Shown here in pieces: positions 61,212 through 64,000 of a stretch of DNA of 64,000 bases. Location of the stretch: NCBI GenBank assembly GCA_035690485.1, contig DASSKL010000060.1, positions 1 to 64,000 of the forward strand, given 5' to 3'. Under the pieces are notes generated by a model. It did not search any database and had not been told where the DNA came from. It worked only from the letters and a program-made list of their open reading frames with translations. Each line of letters opens with the position of its first letter. Position 1 is the first letter of the stretch. A program made the position numbers and the translations under genes. Source of the stretch: Mycobacteriales bacterium (lineage in GTDB: Bacteria > Actinomycetota > Actinomycetes > JAFAQI01 > DASSKL01).

Positions 61212-63593
61212 CTAGGAGATGGTGACCGATGTGGTGGTGATCACGTCGCGTGAGGACCGGGCGATGCGCAGCTCGTAGTCACCGGCCGGCACGGTCCAGC
61301 CCGCCTTGCGCGGGTCCCAGACGCGCAGCGCGCGCTGGTCGAACTGCAGCGTCGCCTCGACGGTGTGCCCGGGGTCGGCGGCCACCGCGGCGAACGCCGC
61401 GAGGTGCTGCACCGGCCGGCGCAGGTCGCCGGACGGCGGGGCCGCGTAGAGCTGCACGACCTCCTTGCCAGGGCGCGTGCCGGTGTTGGTGACGGGCACC
61501 GTGACCGTCCAGCTGCCGTCGGCGCTGACCAGCTGCGGCGTGCCGTAGGACCACGTCGTGTAGCCCAGCCCGTGGCCGAACGGGAATCGTGGCTCGATCT
61601 CGCGCGCGTCGTACCACCGGTAGCCGATGTAGAGCCGCTCCGCGTAGTGGGTGGCACCTGCGTCGCCGGGATGGTTGAGGTAGGCCGGGGTGTCGGTGAG
61701 CCGCCGCGGGATCGTGACCGGCAGCCGGCCGCCGGGCTCGGTGTCGCCGAACAGCACGTCGGCCAGCGCGTCGCCGAGCTCCTGCCCCGGGAACCACACC
61801 TGCAGCAGCACCGCCGCGTCGTCGGCCCAGTCCATGGTCACCGGTGACGCCGCGTTGACCACCACGACCGTGCGCGGCTGGGCGGCGAGGACGGCGCGGA
61901 CCAGCTCGTCCTGCGCGCCCGGCAGGTCCATGTGCGGGCGGTCGTGCCCCTCGCTCTCCCACTCCTCGTCGGTGCCGACGACGAGAATCGCGACGTCGGC
62001 CGCGCGCGCGGCGGCGACCGCGCGGCCGAGCAGGTCGTCGGGCACCGGGGGCAGGCAGCCGACGGTCACGCCGCCGCCGGGCCGCTCGCTCGGCGGTAGC
62101 TCGACCCGCACGCTGACGGTCTGCCCCTCCGCGAGGTCGACGGTGCCGGGGACCTCGGTGCTGCCGAGACCGAGCAACGTGCCGCCCGGCGTCGGCTCGC
62201 TGTTGTCGACCACGCAGCGGTCGTCGACGAACAGCCGTGCCGGCCCGATGCTCGACAGGGCGAACGTCCACGTGCCCGCGGTCTGCACGTCGATCGTCGC
62301 GTCGATGCGGGTCGCGAATCCCTGCGCCGGCAGGCCGGGCATCGGCTCGCCCAGCCAGAGCAACCGGGCGCGCTCCATCGTCTCGCCGCCGAGCGTGGCG
62401 CCCTGCGCGTCGACGTAGGTGACGCGTAGCTCGCCGGCCACGCGGTCGTCCAGTGTCGGCAGCGCCCGGTGGGTCAGGCACCCCATCTCGTGCACGGCAG
62501 CGGGGGCGCGGTCGCGGATCCCGTCGAGGGGGGCGACCCGATGTTCGGGCCGCAGGGCCGCGCTGCCGCCGCCGTGCTGGGTGCCGGGAACGGCGTTGGG
62601 GCCGATCACCGCCACCCGGCCGCAGGTCGCGGGGTCGAGGGGCAGCAGGCCGCCCTCGTTGCGCAGCAGCACCGTGCCCGCGGCACCTGCGCGCCGGATC
62701 AGCGCACGGGTCTGCGGGTCGTTGCGGGTCGTCTCGTCGCCGGGTTCGCGGTCGGACTCGGCCTGCGCCCAGGCCAGCAGGTCGAGCACCCGCTGCGCCG
62801 CGTTCGACACGTCGTCGCGGTCGACCTCGCCGTCGGCGATGGCGGCGTGCAGCTTGTCGCGGCGGTGCCGGCCGGGGCCGGGCATCTCGATGTCGAGGCC
62901 GGCGTGCACGGCGGGTGCCGTGCTGTGCAGGCCGAACCAGTCGGAGACGACCGCGCCGTCGAACCCCCACTCGTCGCGCAGCAGGTCGGTGAGCAGCCGG
63001 CGGTGGTCTGCGGCGTACGTGCCGTTGATGCGGTTGTACGACGACATCACCGAGCGCACGCCCGCGTCGTGCACCGCCGCTTCGAAGGGCACCAGGTAGA
63101 GCTCGCGCAGCGTGCGCTCGTCGACCTCCGAGCTGATCGTCATCCGCTCGTGCTCGGTGTCGTTGGCGACGAAGTGCTTGACGCAGCAGCCGACGCCGCG
63201 ACTCTGCACCCCCCGGATGTAGGCCACCGCCATCCGCGCGGTGAGGTGCGGGTCCTCCGAGTAGCACTCGAAGTTGCGCCCGCCGATCGGCGTGCGGTGC
63301 AGGTTGACGGTCGGCGCGAGCAGCAGCCGCGCCCCCTTCGCCCGGGCCTCGTCGCCGAGGGCCCGGCCGACCTCCTCGACCAGGGCCGGGTCGAAGCTCG
63401 CGGCGAGCGACACCCCGCAGGGGAAGCAGGCGGACGCCGGCCCGGTGAAGCGCGTGCCTCGTACGCCGTTGGGACCGTCGCTCATGCGCAGCGCGGGTAC
63501 GCCGGCGCGCTCGATCGCCACCGTGTGCCACATGTCGGCACCCGCCAGCAGCGCCACCTGTTCGTCGACGGTCAGCTCGTCAGCCGGGATCAC
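61212..63593 (-). CDS. Glycoside hydrolase family 3 with PA14 domain and Fn3-like tail
   Basis: 793 residues, no signal peptide. GH3 N-domain: MSDGPNGVRG, LLLAPTVNLHRTPIGGRNFECYSEDP, CVKHFVANDTEHER (KH motif 139-140) and nucleophile D218 in GAVVSDWFG. Residues about 375-510 form a PA14 carbohydrate-binding insert (TWTFALSSIGPARLFVDDRCVVDNS). The (alpha/beta)6 domain resumes with DVAILVVGTDEEWESEGHDR, and the C-terminus is the Fn3-like domain (GKEVVQLYAAPP). This is the layout of intracellular beta-glucosidases acting on oligosaccharides or aryl glycosides. Confidence 0.92.
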   Translation of the reverse strand: MIPADELTVDEQVALLAGADMWHTVAIERAGVPALRMSDGPNGVRGTRFTGPASACFPCGVSLAASFDPALVEEVGRALGDEARAKGARLLLAPTVNLHRTPIGGRNFECYSEDPHLTARMAVAYIRGVQSRGVGCCVKHFVANDTEHERMTISSEVDERTLRELYLVPFEAAVHDAGVRSVMSSYNRINGTYAADHRRLLTDLLRDEWGFDGAVVSDWFGLHSTAPAVHAGLDIEMPGPGRHRRDKLHAAIADGEVDRDDVSNAAQRVLDLLAWAQAESDREPGDETTRNDPQTRALIRRAGAAGTVLLRNEGGLLPLDPATCGRVAVIGPNAVPGTQHGGGSAALRPEHRVAPLDGIRDRAPAAVHEMGCLTHRALPTLDDRVAGELRVTYVDAQGATLGGETMERARLLWLGEPMPGLPAQGFATRIDATIDVQTAGTWTFALSSIGPARLFVDDRCVVDNSEPTPGGTLLGLGSTEVPGTVDLAEGQTVSVRVELPPSERPGGGVTVGCLPPVPDDLLGRAVAAARAADVAILVVGTDEEWESEGHDRPHMDLPGAQDELVRAVLAAQPRTVVVVNAASPVTMDWADDAAVLLQVWFPGQELGDALADVLFGDTEPGGRLPVTIPRRLTDTPAYLNHPGDAGATHYAERLYIGYRWYDAREIEPRFPFGHGLGYTTWSYGTPQLVSADGSWTVTVPVTNTGTRPGKEVVQLYAAPPSGDLRRPVQHLAAFAAVAADPGHTVEATLQFDQRALRVWDPRKAGWTVPAGDYELRIARSSRDVITTTSVTIS

Positions 63594-63632
63594 CCGGCGG
63601 ATTCTGCCGGATCGGGTTGGTCGCGGCGCGCG

Positions 63633-64000
63633 TCAGTGCTGGTGGCTGCGCCGGTACGCCGCGGCGCTCGCACCGACGAGCACCGTCGCGACCGCCGGTG
63701 CGACGGGCGACAGCCCGGTGTAGGGAAGCTGGTCGGTCGGGCCCGCGGCCGTGCCGCCCGGGACCGGCGTCAGCGCTGCGGCCGGCGGCCCGCCGGGTTC
63801 GCCGGCTCCCGAGACGCCGTCGCTCGGCGCGGGGGCGGCTGCGGGCGGGGTGGTGGGGGTGGACGGCTGGGGTGCCGGGGTGGCGGTGGACGCGGGCGGC
63901 TGTGTCGCCTGCGGGGGGCTCGAGGTGGCCGCGCTCGGACCGGCGGCGGGGAGCGGGCCGCCGGCGCCGGCGGGATTGCTCTCGCCACCGTTGCCGGCCG
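63633..64000 (-). CDS. LPXTG cell-wall anchored protein, C-terminal part (runs off right edge)
   Basis: The last 122 codons are in the window. About 85 residues of Pro/Ala/Thr/Ser/Gly-rich, wall-spanning-type sequence are followed by LPYTG (sortase signal), a hydrophobic stretch LSPVAPAVATVLVGASAAAY and the basic tail RRSHQH. Class A or E-type sortase substrates have this end. The functional N-terminal domain is outside the window. Same strand as and 39 bases upstream of the GH3 gene. Confidence 0.78.
   Translation of the reverse strand, partial: AGNGGESNPAGAGGPLPAAGPSAATSSPPQATQPPASTATPAPQPSTPTTPPAAAPAPSDGVSGAGEPGGPPAAALTPVPGGTAAGPTDQLPYTGLSPVAPAVATVLVGASAAAYRRSHQH

Overview
The window is a high-GC chromosomal stretch from an actinobacterium (Actinomycetota). 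Supporting signs are dense GTG/ATG starts with 4-base stop/start overlaps, a mycothiol-dependent (MDMPI-type) enzyme, the DUF4446-pheA pair, an ECF42-DGPF pair, a PASTA-less Ser/Thr kinase, an LCP cell-wall protein, several acyl-CoA synthetases and enoyl-CoA hydratases, and a C-terminal LPYTG sortase signal. Two tRNA genes lie in it (Arg-ACG and Ser-GCT). I cannot name the genus.

Layout. 1-4.2 kb: leftward branched-chain-amino-acid-type ABC operon (secreted protein, small membrane protein with a Cys/His motif, fused LivH-LivM permease, start of a LivG ATPase). 4.4-8.9 kb: GDPD phosphodiesterase, anti-sigma-type ATPase, arginine deiminase behind a heme-oxygenase-like diiron protein, SDR dehydrogenase. 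9-11 kb: PAS protein, DUF4446, prephenate dehydratase. 11.1-19 kb: tiny secreted peptide, drug-type MFS exporter plus DMT transporter, MarR, ThiS/MoaD-like protein with a BNR propeller, ECF sigma with SnoaL tail, CynX-type MFS, MscL with a zinc-ribbon tail. 19-25.5 kb: sulfatase, CAP protein, two-gene ABC exporter divergent from a TetR regulator, diiron-type MBL protein, MDMPI enzyme. 25.5-34.6 kb: enoyl-CoA hydratase pair with VOC protein, MFS, arsenic module (ACR3, ArsR, ArsI), NTF2-like protein, ECF42 sigma with its DGPF (YCII) partner, DUF4236.

34.6-42 kb is the clearest accessory region: a DUF5615/RHH toxin-antitoxin pair, a membrane NERD-domain protein divergent from a 1029-residue PLD-helicase-DUF3427 protein, a class II Fic protein whose Shine-Dalgarno sequence is buried in a perfect RNA hairpin, tRNA-Arg, and a broken tyrosine integrase. 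It looks like a decayed integrative element carrying defence or toxin functions.

42-64 kb: DUF998 protein divergent from a two-component system, P-loop kinase, SRPBCC remnant, DUF2087 protein, ketopantoate-reductase-like enzyme divergent from a complete carbohydrate-type ABC importer (lipoprotein, ATPase, two permeases, plus a translationally coupled 110-residue unknown), LCP protein, GNAT acetyltransferase, Na+/H+ antiporter, tRNA-Ser, two AMP-dependent acyl-CoA ligases around a Ser/Thr kinase, a GH3 beta-glycosidase with PA14 insert, and the C-terminus of an LPXTG wall protein that runs off the right edge.

Starts, domain limits and functions are read by eye from translated sequence. No database search was possible.
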